Source of the DNA: Tautonia plasticadhaerens
GTDB lineage: Bacteria > Planctomycetota > Planctomycetia > Isosphaerales > Isosphaeraceae
DNA length: 64,000 nucleotides
Direction of reading: 5' to 3'
Assembly: GCF_007752535.1 (NCBI RefSeq)
Contig: NZ_CP036426.1
Location: 4,836,001 to 4,900,000 of the forward strand
Position 1 is the stretch's first letter. Each line of letters begins with the position of its first letter. Made by a program: the position numbers and the translations under genes. This document shows, in pieces, positions 9,542-19,000 of the stretch. The notes under the pieces are model-generated. The model was not told the origin of the DNA. It saw nothing but the letters and a program-made list of their open reading frames with translations, and did not search any database.

Positions 9542-9614
9542 AGTCGGGGAGGAGACCTCACGCAGAGGCGCGAAGTCTCAGAGTAGAGGGAGGAGAATAC
9601 CTTCCTTTGCTTGC

Positions 9615-9884
9615 CTATGTGTGAGTGGGAACGAGACATGTCCCGAGATGGCGATTCTTGCCTCTCCCGGGAATCCTCGGCGTGAGGGCGTGGGCCGTTA
9701 TCCACGCATCCGGCAGCAGCCACACCGCGCAGCCCTCGAGCCGGCTCGGCAGCCGCTCCAGCACATCCTTGAGAGAGGCGAAGGGGGCGACCCCCCCAAC
9801 GCGGCTTGCGACTGCCGACGAACCCGGAAGGGGATCGCCGCCTTGCGGCCGACGCGGTCACTCCCGACGAATCAAGACGGTCAT
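9615..9884 (-). pseudogene. Possible broken small gene with internal TGA
   Basis: On the minus strand an ATG at 9884 opens MTVLIRRE and then meets TGA at 9858-9860. The same frame continues for 80 codons to a TAG at 9615, and the continuation contains protein-like phrases such as FASLKDVLERLPSRLEGC and VWLLPDAWITAHAL. Downstream of the TGA there is no ATG or GTG in this frame that would start a sensible gene. I do not recognise the family. It lies downstream of the OmpA-type gene on the same strand, in a patch with other remnants. It may be a decayed gene or a chance open frame. Confidence 0.3.
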
Positions 9885-9993
9885 CACCCGTCCGGTCGCC
9901 GTCCCCGGCGTGTCCGGTATCCCGGGGCGGGAGGGCAGGCGGTTCGGGGCCGAACGACGCCGGTGGACTCCCTGCCGACGGCTGGGGAGGGCG

Positions 9994-10422
9994 TTACAGC
10001 GACAGCAGGAGATGGATCTCGACGCGGCGATTCCTCGCCATGTTCTCGGGGGTCGTGTTCGGGACGATGGGGAACTGCTCCCCGCTGGAGAGCGGCGCCT
10101 GGATCTTCGCCCGGGTGATTCCCTCGGCAACCAAGAACGCCCGCACCTCGCTCGCCCGCAAGTGGCCGAGCTGCTGGTTCCTCGCCACGCCCCCCGAGCT
10201 GCTTCCGAAGCCCTGCACGAGGATCGCGTTCGGCCCGTTCCTCAGGGTCGGCACGATCGACCGCAGCAAGGCACGGTGCTCCGGCTTGAGGGTGTGGCTC
10301 CCCACGGCGAAATTCCAGACGAGATACAATGACGGCGGCGGGGTCGGATGTTGCAGGCGATCGACCTGTGCATCCACCCTGCCGGCGGGATTGGCCCGCT
10401 CCCATGCGACTTCCGGGGTCAT
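9994..10422 (-). CDS. OmpA C-terminal-like domain protein
   Basis: The 142-residue product is mostly one OmpA/MotB peptidoglycan-binding-type domain: ILVQGFGSSSGGVARNQQL, then LRASEVRAFLVAEGI, and near the end NMARNRRVEIHLLL. The N-x2-L-x3-RA and NRRVE signatures are intact, but the GxTD motif, whose Asp contacts meso-diaminopimelate in the family, reads GFGS here, so peptidoglycan binding may be lost or altered. There is no signal peptide or membrane segment, unusual for the family. I prefer the ATG at 10422, which has GGAG eight bases upstream; an in-frame ATG at 10500 has no ribosome site. It is an orphan in an accessory-looking stretch. Confidence 0.7.
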   Translation of the reverse strand: MTPEVAWERANPAGRVDAQVDRLQHPTPPPSLYLVWNFAVGSHTLKPEHRALLRSIVPTLRNGPNAILVQGFGSSSGGVARNQQLGHLRASEVRAFLVAEGITRAKIQAPLSSGEQFPIVPNTTPENMARNRRVEIHLLLSL

Positions 10423-10731
10423 TGCTGCGACTCCGCTGTTGCTCGCCGATCGCGACGATCGTCGCCCCCGTTCGAACCGTCCCGTGGCGGTCGGCGACAT
10501 CGGCGCGTTGCTGGGTGTGAAATAAATTCATACAATCGAAATTGCGAATATCTCGATTCCGTTGCGAGGGGCGATGTTCGCGGCTGTCACGCGATCGACC
10601 AGCATCGATCACACGGTCATCCAGTTATTCGGAGTCGAGGGGCGTTTCCCGTCAGGGGGGCCGTGACCCGACCGTTATGGTGTCCGTCTCACCAACCCCG
10701 TCGCTTGAACGTGTCGTTCGAATGATGGGCA
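10423..10731. other. Intergenic stretch with AT-rich patch
   Basis: There is no supported gene here. Bases about 10515-10560 are strikingly AT-rich against the surroundings, and on the minus strand would lie just upstream of the OmpA-type gene, so they may hold its promoter. The remainder shows nothing I recognise. The composition suggests acquired DNA. Confidence 0.4.
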
Positions 10732-10839
10732 TCAACTCTTCTTCGGCCTGCCGCCGGGCCGGCCACGTGCCCTGGCTGCCTCCAGGCCCGTATTGGTGCG
10801 CTCTCGGATCAGGTTCCGCTCGATTCCCTGCCGTTCATC
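10732..10839 (-). pseudogene. Serine recombinase (resolvase/invertase) remnant
   Basis: The last 31 codons before the TGA at 10732-10734 read GIERNLIRERTNTGLEAARA and then RGRPGGRPKKS. This is an almost exact match to the segment that joins the catalytic domain to the DNA-binding tail in Tn3-type resolvases and Pin-type DNA invertases (consensus E-R-x-L-I-R-E-R-T-x-A-G-L, then A-R-G-R-x-G-G-R-P). Upstream of this the frame loses similarity, so the catalytic serine domain is missing, and the stop comes before the helix-turn-helix. It is therefore a short internal fragment of a site-specific recombinase left by a mobile element. Confidence 0.65.
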
Positions 10840-10965
10840 TTCGCGCCTTCGAGCGAGGTCTCCTGCCGTCGCCTGGCTGCCGGTTGCGACCGCCCCGGCT
10901 CCCCCGTAGGATGGCCGCGATACGGTCCAGCCGCGACATCCGCTCTCCCCGGGCTCGTCGACATC

Positions 10966-12393
10966 ATGAGCAGCACCACGACGGCCGAGCCGGCCGAGGA
11001 CCCCCGCATCGGCATGCTCGACCAGATCCAGGAGCCGCCGTCGACGCTGTCGAGGGCCTTCCGGCAGGTCGGTCCGGGGCTGATCCTGGCGGCGGCGATC
11101 GTCGGCACGGGGGAGCTGATCGCCACGACCCACGCCGGGGCGAAGGCAGGGTTCGTGCTGCTCTGGCTGGTGATCGTGAGCTGCTTCATCAAGGTGTTCG
11201 TCCAGGTGGAGCTGGGACGTTACGCCGTCTCGACCGGCCGGACCACGTTCTCGGGCTTCCGGTCGCTCCCCGGGCCCGGCCCGGTGCTGGTCTGGTGGTG
11301 CGCCGGGATGCTGATGGTGACCCAGCTGCAGATCGGGGCGATGATCGCCGGGATCGGCCAGGCGGCGCACATGGTCCTGCCGGGGGCCTCGGAGACGCTC
11401 GGGCCGGCGCTCGGCCTGGGGGACCGGCCCGAACTGCTCTGGGGGGTGCTGGTCACGGCGCTGACGGCGGCGATGCTCTGGACCGGCAGCTACCGGCTGG
11501 TCGAGCGGACGATGACGGCGTTCGTGGCCGTCTTCACGCTGATGACGGTGCTCTGCGTCGCGTTGCTGCCGAAGGAGGTGGCGATCAACTGGGACGAGAT
11601 CGCCTCGGGCCTCACCTTCCGACTGCCCCGGGACCGGGAGGTGATCATGGCCGCCCTGGCGATGTTCGGCATCACCGGGGTGGGGGCGACGGAGCTGCTG
11701 AGCTACCCCTACTGGTGCATGGAGAAGGGGTATGCCCGGTCCGTCGGGGCGAGGGACGGCTCGGCCCCCTGGGCCGCTCGGGCGAGGGGGTGGCTCCGGG
11801 TGATGCAGCTGGACGCCTGGGTGAGCATGGTCATCTACATGGTCGCCACCGTCGCCTTCTTCCTGCTCGGGGCGGCCGTCCTGCACGACCAGACCGAGGC
11901 CGTCGGCCTGCCCGACCGGGTGGACGAGATGATCAACACCCTGGTCCGGATGTACGAGCCGGCCCTGGGGCCGACGGCCGCCCGGTGGTTCCTCGTCTGC
12001 GGCGCGATCGCCGTGCTCTACTCCACCCTCTTCGCCGCCACGGCCGGCACGGGAAGGCTACTGGCCGACTTCCTCCGGGTCTGCGGCTACTACCCGAGCG
12101 ACTCCGAGGTCTACCGCAGGCGCTGGGTCCGCTTCTTCTGCGTGGCCCTGCCGATCCTGGGGCTGTTGCTCTACATCAGCCTGGGGAACCCGGTGACGAT
12201 GGTCACGATCGGCGGCCTGATGCAGGCGGTGACGCTCCCGCTGATCGCGGCGGCGGCGGTCTTCCTCAGGTACAAGCGGACCGACCAGAGGCTGACCGGC
12301 GGGATGCTCTGGGACCTCCTGCTCTGGCTCTCGATGCTCGGCCTGGTCTTCGCGGGTGGGTACCTGGCGGCCGACCGGCTCGGGATCATCTGA
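10966..12393 (+). CDS. Nramp-family transporter lacking the metal-site motifs
   Basis: The 475-residue protein is a multi-spanning membrane protein with the Nramp (LeuT-fold) pattern, about 11 hydrophobic segments beginning with FRQVGPGLILAAAIVGTGEL. Canonical Nramp proteins carry DPGN in helix 1 and MPH in helix 6, which bind Mn2+ or Fe2+. Here the helix 1 motif reads VGTGEL and the helix 6 region reads FGITGVGATELLSYPY, so both are replaced. It belongs to the divergent Nramp-related branch and its substrate cannot be assumed to be a divalent metal. The start at 10966 is the first ATG of the frame before the conserved region. No regulator is adjacent; the upstream 126 bases separate it from a recombinase remnant on the other strand. 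Confidence 0.85.
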   Translation: MSSTTTAEPAEDPRIGMLDQIQEPPSTLSRAFRQVGPGLILAAAIVGTGELIATTHAGAKAGFVLLWLVIVSCFIKVFVQVELGRYAVSTGRTTFSGFRSLPGPGPVLVWWCAGMLMVTQLQIGAMIAGIGQAAHMVLPGASETLGPALGLGDRPELLWGVLVTALTAAMLWTGSYRLVERTMTAFVAVFTLMTVLCVALLPKEVAINWDEIASGLTFRLPRDREVIMAALAMFGITGVGATELLSYPYWCMEKGYARSVGARDGSAPWAARARGWLRVMQLDAWVSMVIYMVATVAFFLLGAAVLHDQTEAVGLPDRVDEMINTLVRMYEPALGPTAARWFLVCGAIAVLYSTLFAATAGTGRLLADFLRVCGYYPSDSEVYRRRWVRFFCVALPILGLLLYISLGNPVTMVTIGGLMQAVTLPLIAAAAVFLRYKRTDQRLTGGMLWDLLLWLSMLGLVFAGGYLAADRLGII

Positions 12394-12502
12394 CGGGGAT
12401 CCGGAGGGCGGCCCGGCTCGACGACGGGAGGGGCGTCGGCCTATAACGGTCGGGAGACACCGAACCCGACCGCCGTCCCCCCTCCCCCGAGGACCTCCCC
12501 TG

Positions 12503-14932
12503 GTGATCGCCCTGATGCTCCGGGTCCGGCTCCTGATCTTCGCCGGGATCGCGCTCGCGCTGGTCCTGCTGCTGGCCTTCGGCAAGGAAGTCCGCTACGA
12601 CCAGTCGATCGAGTCGTTCTTCGCCGAGGACGACCCGGCCGTGGTCGCCTACCGGGACGCCTCCGGGATGTTCGGCAACGACCAGTTCGTCTTCATCTCC
12701 TACCATGACGAGGCATTGCTGACCCCAGGCGGGATCGATCGGGTCGCCGAGCTGGCCGGGGAGATCCGATCGGCGGGGATCGAGGGGGTGGTCTCGGTCC
12801 AGTCGCTCGACGAGATGCCCCTGTTCTGGCAGCTCGACGACTCCTTGCTCCTGCTGGAGAAGCTGCCGGAGGAGAAGCGCCTGTTCGTGCCCGGCCGGGC
12901 CGAGGTGCTCGACCTCATCAAGGGGGGGCTCTCCGGCGAGGGGGGGGGCCGGTGGGCCACGCCGACGATCGCCGGGGCGATCCGGTCGGCCGGGGAGGAG
13001 CCCGATCGCCTGGCCGAGCTTCGGGGGAGGATCACGTCGCATCCCCTACTGGAAGGGACGCTGGTCGACGACTCGGGAACCTACACCGCCCTGATGACCC
13101 GGCTCCTGCCGGCCGGGGAGCACGACGCCAAGGTCACCGTCTCGGAGCTTCGGAGGATCGCCGACGCCTTCGCCGACCGGCACGGGCTGGACCGCCCCCC
13201 GGCGGTGGTCGGGCCCCCCGTCCTGCTGGCCGACGGCTTCCGGGCCATCGAGGTCGACGGCCGTCGGCTGGCCACGGTCGGCATGCTGCTGATCGGCCTG
13301 GTCACCCTGACGGCCACCCGGAGCCTCTGGTGGGCGGCGGTCCCCCTGATCGCCGGCTGGACGACCTGGCTGGGGACCGAGACGATCCTCGGGCTGCTGG
13401 ACCTCCGGCTGTCGCTCTCCAGCGGGCCCCTGGTGGCGCAGATCATCGTGTTGACGATGCCGGCGGCCAGCCACCTGGCCCTGCACTTCCGGGACGACCT
13501 GAGGAAGACGGCCGACCGCCGGGCGGCGGCCGAGGAGACCTTGCGGTTCGTCTCCGAGCCGATCCTCTGGTGCGCCCTGACGGCGACGGTCGGCTATGCG
13601 GCCCTGGTGTCGAGCAACGTGGTGCCGATCCGGCAGTTCGGCACCGTGCTGGCGATCGCCACGGCGGCGGCCGCGCTGCTGACGCTCCTGCTGGCCCCTG
13701 TGGCGATGGTCCCTCCCGTCCGCCTGGAGATCCCGGTCCGGTACGGGTCGACCTCCCGGCTCTCCTCGGCGATGGACCGCCTGACGGGGGCGGTCTACCG
13801 GCACCCGGGGCCGATCGTCGTCGGGACGTTGCTGGTAGTGGCGCCGTTGGCGGCCGGGATCGCCTTCATCCGGTACGAATCCAACTACATCAATGCCTTC
13901 AAGCCGACGACCCGGGTCGCCCGGGACTACCGGTTCGTGGAGCAAAACCTGGGCGGGATCGGCCTGGCGGGCCTGGTGGTCCCGGTCGAGGGGGGGATCA
14001 CCCCGGAGGCGATCGAGCGGGTCCGGGCCCTTGATGAGGCCGTGCTGGGCATCGAGGCGACGGGAGGCGGAGAGGGCGTCGGCTACGTCACCTCGCTGGC
14101 CACGGTGCTCGACCCGGACGGGAGGCTCGGGGGGCTCGACCCCGGGCGACGGGCCTGGCTGCTCCGGACGAAGCTGGAGCTGATCGCGGCCACCCCGCAG
14201 GCGGACCTGCTCCGGAGCTTCTGGAATCCGGAGGCGGGCCGGGCCCGGACGATGGTCCGGCTCTCCGAGAGCCAGCCGGCCCCGGCCAAGATGGCGATCT
14301 TCGAGCGGGCCGAGGCCCTGGCGAAGGCCGAGTACGGCGGCCTCGCCTACCTCACCGGGCTCTCCCACCTGCTCACGCAGACGACCCGGGGGGTGATCGC
14401 GACCCAGTGGACCACCTTCTCCTGGGCGACGCTCGGGATCCTCGTCATGCTCACCCTGGCCTTCCGGGGGCCGAAGCTGGCCGTGCTGGCGATCCTGCCG
14501 ACCTTGCTGGCGGTCGGCCTGGTGCTGGGGCTGATGGGCTGGCTGGGCCTGAAGCTGGACATCGCCACGGCGCTGGTGGCGAGCGTGGCGCTGGGGCTCT
14601 CGGTCGACGACACGTTCCACTGCCTCTTGCAGTTCCGGAGGCTCCGGCAGACCCGGCCGTTCGAGGAGGCGCTCTTCTCCAGCTACCAGGTGACGGGGCC
14701 GGGGGTGTTGCTGTCGAGCCTGGCGGTGGCCCTGGGGTTCACGGTCCTCCGCTTCAGCGAGTTCGTCCCGTTCGCCACCTTCGGGCTGATGGTCGCCATC
14801 GCCACGGCGGGCAGCTCGCTCGGCAACATCGTGCTCCTGCCCGCCTGCCTGAGCCTGGCCCACCGCCGGGCCAAGCGTCGCCGCCCTCCCTCCCCCGAGC
14901 CCGTCGGGGCCGACGCCGACGCCGAATCCTGA
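12503..14932 (+). CDS. MMPL/RND-family transporter
   Basis: The roughly 809-residue protein has the RND-type duplicated layout: helix 1 at about residues 8-27, a periplasmic domain (YDQSIESFFAEDDP onward), a bundle of helices at about 255-430, then a second cycle with a helix near 440-465, a second periplasmic domain and a final helix bundle from about 630. In the second bundle, VASVALGLSVDDTFHCLLQF holds the acidic pair (DD) typical of proton-driven MMPL proteins, which export lipids or hydrophobic molecules. The start may be GTG at 12503 or ATG at 12515; neither has a strong ribosome site. A TATAAC box at 12442-12447 may be its -10 element. The tail is charged and short. The substrate is unknown. 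Confidence 0.88.
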   Translation: MIALMLRVRLLIFAGIALALVLLLAFGKEVRYDQSIESFFAEDDPAVVAYRDASGMFGNDQFVFISYHDEALLTPGGIDRVAELAGEIRSAGIEGVVSVQSLDEMPLFWQLDDSLLLLEKLPEEKRLFVPGRAEVLDLIKGGLSGEGGGRWATPTIAGAIRSAGEEPDRLAELRGRITSHPLLEGTLVDDSGTYTALMTRLLPAGEHDAKVTVSELRRIADAFADRHGLDRPPAVVGPPVLLADGFRAIEVDGRRLATVGMLLIGLVTLTATRSLWWAAVPLIAGWTTWLGTETILGLLDLRLSLSSGPLVAQIIVLTMPAASHLALHFRDDLRKTADRRAAAEETLRFVSEPILWCALTATVGYAALVSSNVVPIRQFGTVLAIATAAAALLTLLLAPVAMVPPVRLEIPVRYGSTSRLSSAMDRLTGAVYRHPGPIVVGTLLVVAPLAAGIAFIRYESNYINAFKPTTRVARDYRFVEQNLGGIGLAGLVVPVEGGITPEAIERVRALDEAVLGIEATGGGEGVGYVTSLATVLDPDGRLGGLDPGRRAWLLRTKLELIAATPQADLLRSFWNPEAGRARTMVRLSESQPAPAKMAIFERAEALAKAEYGGLAYLTGLSHLLTQTTRGVIATQWTTFSWATLGILVMLTLAFRGPKLAVLAILPTLLAVGLVLGLMGWLGLKLDIATALVASVALGLSVDDTFHCLLQFRRLRQTRPFEEALFSSYQVTGPGVLLSSLAVALGFTVLRFSEFVPFATFGLMVAIATAGSSLGNIVLLPACLSLAHRRAKRRRPPSPEPVGADADAES

Positions 14933-14964
14933 GCCCGCCCGGGTGCGCCCGGGGTGGGGCGGGC
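14933..14964 (+). terminator. GC-rich hairpin after the MMPL gene
   Basis: GCCCGCCC at 14933-14940 pairs with GGGCGGGC at 14957-14964, immediately after the MMPL stop codon. There is no T tract, so intrinsic termination is only a possibility. Confidence 0.35.
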
Positions 14965-15425
14965 GGTGCGCCCGTGTGTGCCCCGGGCGATCGGCCGATC
15001 TCTCGATCCTGAAATGGGTTGGAGGATGGACCTCGGGTTCGTTTCGGGAGTCGAATCGATCGGACCGGGTCCGATGCGCCCCGGCCTCGGTGGACCCGGC
15101 CCCAGCTCGACGTCCGGCCCGTCGGCCTCATGGTGCGCCCCGGGGGCGTCGGCCGGTGCGCACCGACGCCACGGGGTCCGGTCGACTGAACCGATTCCCG
15201 GGAAATGAGATGCGGCGGAGGGGGGCGGTCCGTTTCGGGAGGATCGCGGCGTCGGACGCCGGTCCCGGCCCGCCCGGCGCCGCCCGGCGGGTGGCATCAC
15301 CCGGGCCACGTCCCACGCCCGGGGGAGGCGAGACGGGGTCGGCCCGATCGGTCGGTTCGGATTGCCAAGGAGCAGGGAGCGGGCGACGGATCGCCGCAAC
15401 GAGATCATCGGGAAATCGACCGTTT
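14965..15425. other. Intergenic region, nothing recognised
   Basis: These 461 bases separate the convergent MMPL and acetyltransferase genes. I find no gene, RNA or repeat that I can support. Open frames crossing it are compositional, produced by the high GC content. Confidence 0.5.
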
Positions 15426-15968
15426 TCAGTCACACAATCCGGGATCCCCGGCGGAGGGCGTCCGGAGGGGAGGCTGCCAGGGGGCGTCTGCCCGGTCCAG
15501 CCGGTACACGACGCAGTCGTCGTCGCCGAAGCGTCGGCGTTCGACGGCCCGGAAGCCGAGGCGCTCGTAGAAGCGGTGCGCCCGGGCGTTCGAGGCGAGG
15601 GGGTCGACGAGGACGGCGGTGACGGAGGGGTCGGCGAAGCATCGCCCCAGGGCGAGCCGCATCATCCGGGTGCCCAGGCCCCGGCCGAGGTCGGACGCCT
15701 CGCCGATCCAGAGGTCGATCGCCCGGAGGCCGGGGGGGACGTCCGGCCCCCAGTAGTGGGACTCCTCAAGTCTGGGGTCGATGATCTGGAGGAAGCCGAC
15801 GGGGCGGCCGTCCTCCTCGGCGACGAGCAGCTCCCGCCAGGAGGGGGAGCGGGCCAGCTCGACCCCCCAGGCCCAGTCGTCGTTGGGGTCGGAGGCGATG
15901 ACGTGCGGCTGCTCGTCCCAGTATCGGAGGAGGTCGAGGTCGTCGGGAGTCGCGGGGCGGAGCCTCAT
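15426..15968 (-). CDS. GNAT acetyltransferase, AAC(6')-like
   Basis: The 180-residue protein is a GNAT N-acetyltransferase that moves an acetyl group from acetyl-CoA to an amine. It opens with LRPATPDDLDLLRYWDEQPHV and has VGFLQIIDPR on the central strand. The acetyl-CoA pyrophosphate loop is DLGRGLGTRMM near residue 98. The C-terminal half contains VDPLASNARAHRFYERLGF. The pattern of a leading LRPxTxxDLxLL, a central aromatic WG, and DPxxxNxRAxRxYExxGF is shared with the AAC(6')-type aminoglycoside acetyltransferases, but resistance is not implied; chromosomal relatives act on many amines. GGAGG lies nine bases before the ATG. It sits 69 bases downstream of the giant beta-helix gene on the same strand. 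Confidence 0.88.
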   Translation of the reverse strand: MRLRPATPDDLDLLRYWDEQPHVIASDPNDDWAWGVELARSPSWRELLVAEEDGRPVGFLQIIDPRLEESHYWGPDVPPGLRAIDLWIGEASDLGRGLGTRMMRLALGRCFADPSVTAVLVDPLASNARAHRFYERLGFRAVERRRFGDDDCVVYRLDRADAPWQPPLRTPSAGDPGLCD

Positions 15969-16037
15969 CGCATCGGGCCTCCGACGGAGTGCGAAACGGC
16001 AGCGAGGACGGGCCTCCAGGCCGGAGATTCCGGGAGG

Positions 16038-19000
16038 TCAGGAGCGGCGTCGGGCGACCCGGAGGCCTCCGGCGCCGAAGATGGAGTCGACGGCCGGGGC
16101 GGAGACGGCGACGTCGGCCGAGGGCCCCTGGCCGGTGCCCCGGACCAGCTCGCCGCGCTCGAAGAGGCCGACGAAGTCGTCGCCGGGGTCGCCGTCGTTG
16201 TTGCCGTCGAGCGCCAGGCCGAGGCGGTTGGTCAGTCCGGCCGGGGGGCGGCTGACGACGACCAGGCGGAAGGGAGCGTCGGCGGCGATGGGACGGGAGG
16301 TCCGGAGCGTGACCGTGTTGTCGACCTCGTCGTAGGAGGCCGAGGCGATCGGCACCGTCCCGAGGTTGCCGGCCCGGCCGAGGCTCAGGCGGTAGTTGCG
16401 CACCTGCTCGGCCCGGGGGCGGTTGAGGGGCTCGCTGAAGGTGACGACCACGGAGGAGATCGCGCCGGAGGAGTCCCGGAGTGCGGTGCCGTCGACGACG
16501 AGCGGGCCGCTGTTGCCGACGACCAGGGTGTTGGCGGCCCGGTTGCCCCGGATCACGTTGGACTGCTCCGGCGGGGTGGGCATCGGCCTCAGGCCGGGGA
16601 CCCCGGTGACGAACAGGCCGACCTCGTTGCCGAAGGCGGGCGGGTCCCCGGCGCGGGGGGTGCCGATGACGTTGCCGACCACGGCATTGTCCAGGGCCGC
16701 TTCCCCGGAGATCACGACGCCCGAGCCGAAGTTGCCCGAGACGACGTTGCCGGGCCCCCCGGCGAGGCCGCCGACGGTGTTGCCGGGGGCGTTGTTGAGA
16801 TAGACGCCGCCCTCGGCGTTGGGGATCGGCCGGGTGGTGGTCCGGTCCACGCCGATCATGTTCGCGGCGATCACGTTGGCGGCGGTGCCGGGGGTGAAGG
16901 CCTGGATCCCGACGCCCCCGTTGCCGGAGATGACGTTGCCGGACTCCGGGGTCGGGCCGCCGATCGTGTTGCCGGGCGCCGCGTTGAGGAAGACGCCGCC
17001 GGATCGGTTCGGCAGGGCCCGCTCCCCCGAGGCGTCGGTGCCGATGAGGTTCCCGATCACCGCGTTCCGCGTGCCCCCGGCGTTGGCGATGACCACGCCG
17101 AGCAGGTTGCCGGAGATCAGGTTGCCGGCGCCGGGCTCGACGCCGCCGATCGTGTTCGACGGGGCGCCGTCGATGGTGATCCCGTGCTCGTTGCCGACCG
17201 CGGCGGTCCCGGCCTCGTCCGTGCCGATGAAGTTGCCGAGGATCAGGTTGCCCGAGGCGTCGGGCCCGAAGAGGTGGATGCCGGCGAAGCGGTGGCCGGA
17301 GACGAGGTTCCGGGCGTCGGGGGTCGTGCCGCCGATCGTGTTGCCGGGCGCCCCTTCGAGGTAGATGCCGGTGCTCGCCCCCCGGAGCGATCCGACCCCC
17401 CCGGGGCCGGTGCCGACGAGGTTCCCGGCGACCAGGTTGCCCGAGGCGTACGGCCCGGTGACCTGGAGGTCGACCACCCCGTTGCCGGAGATCAGGTTGC
17501 CGGCGCCGGGCCCGGTGCCGCCGATCGTGTTGCCGGGGGCGTTGTCGACGTAGATGCCGTTCAGGTCGTTGGGGGCCGCGGTCTGCTCGCCGAGCCGGGT
17601 GCCGACCTGATTGCCGGCAACGAGGTTGCCCGAGGCCAGCGGCCCCCGGATCTGGACGCCGACGGCGCCGTTACCGGAAATCAGGTTCCGCTGGAGCGGG
17701 TCGAGGCCGCCGATCGAGTTGCCCGGGGCGTTGAGGATCAGCACGCCGTTGGAGGCGTTGGGGACCGGGAGGCGGCCGGCGACGTCCAGGCCGATGGCGT
17801 TGTTGATGACGAGGTTGCCGGTGGCCATAGGCCCCTCGATCCGCAGGCCGACGCCGTTGCCGGAGATGACGTTCCCCTCGCCCGGGGCGATGCCGCCGAC
17901 GGTGTTGACGGGGGCGTCCCGGAGGGTCACGCCGGCGTCGAGGTTGCCGGGGGTGCCGACGCCGTCCCCGGCGCCGATGGCGTTGCCGAGGATCAGGTTC
18001 GAGGAGGCGGCGGAGTCGACGATGACGCCGAAGGTGTTCCCGCCGATCCGGTTCCCCCGGACCGTGTTCCACCACGAGGCGCTGCGGATCAGCACGCCGA
18101 CGCCGTTGCCGGGCGCCCGGCCGACGAGGCCGATGCTGTTGCCCTCGATGACGTTGTCGAGGGCGGCGTTGGCGACCTGGATGCCGGCAGCGTCCGAGGC
18201 GGAGATCGTGTTCCCCGCGCCGGGGGCGGGCCCGCCGATGAAGTTGGAGTGGGCCTCGTACTCGATCGCCACGCCGGGCCCGGTGCCGGGGAGCGGGAGG
18301 CCGTCGGAGGGCCTCAGCCCGATGGCGTTGCCGAGGACGATGGTGCGTTCGGCGCCCCGGCCGACGATGTAGATGCCCGGGGCGTGGCCGCCGGCGATGA
18401 CGTTCGCCTCGCCCGCCGAGGCGCCGCCGACGGTGTTGTGCGGCGACTCGCTGATCAGGACCCCGGCCAGGCCGTTGGCCCGCACGTCGTCGGCCCCGAG
18501 CGAGGCGCCGATCGTGTTGCCGAGGAGCCGGTTGCCGGAGGTCGTCGCCGGATCCCCGTCCTGGGCCGCGTCGATCCGGCCGGGGGCCGTCCCGAGCAGG
18601 GCGACCCCGGCGGACCGGTTGGCGGCGATGACGTTGCCGTCGCCGGCGTCCGGGCCGCCGACGTCGTTGCCGGAGGCGCCCCGGTGGGCGAGGATGCCGG
18701 AGTTGGAGTTGCCGAGCATCCCGAGGCCGTCGCCGGTGGTGCCGACGAGGTTGCCGAGGATTTGGTTGCCGGTGGCGGTGGGGCCGCCCAGCTCGACGCC
18801 GTTGTCCCGGTTGGCGGAGAGGACGTTGCCCCGGAGCAGGTTGTCGGGGGAGCCGAGGACGGTGACGCCGTCGTCGCCGTTGCCGAGGTCGAGCCGGGCG
18901 TCGGGGTCGGAGCCGAGGACATTGTCGACGAGCTGGTTGCCGCCCCCGGGCCCGACCAGGACGACGCCGCTGCCGGAGAAGCGGTTGATGGTCAGCCCGG

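Noticed and set aside
9858-9860. TGA as selenocysteine codon
   Set aside because: No selenoprotein family match and no SECIS-like hairpin seen next to it; decay or chance is simpler.
15426-15968. Aminoglycoside resistance gene
   Set aside because: The AAC(6')-type pattern is visible, but the context is chromosomal and relatives act on many amines, so only GNAT is called.
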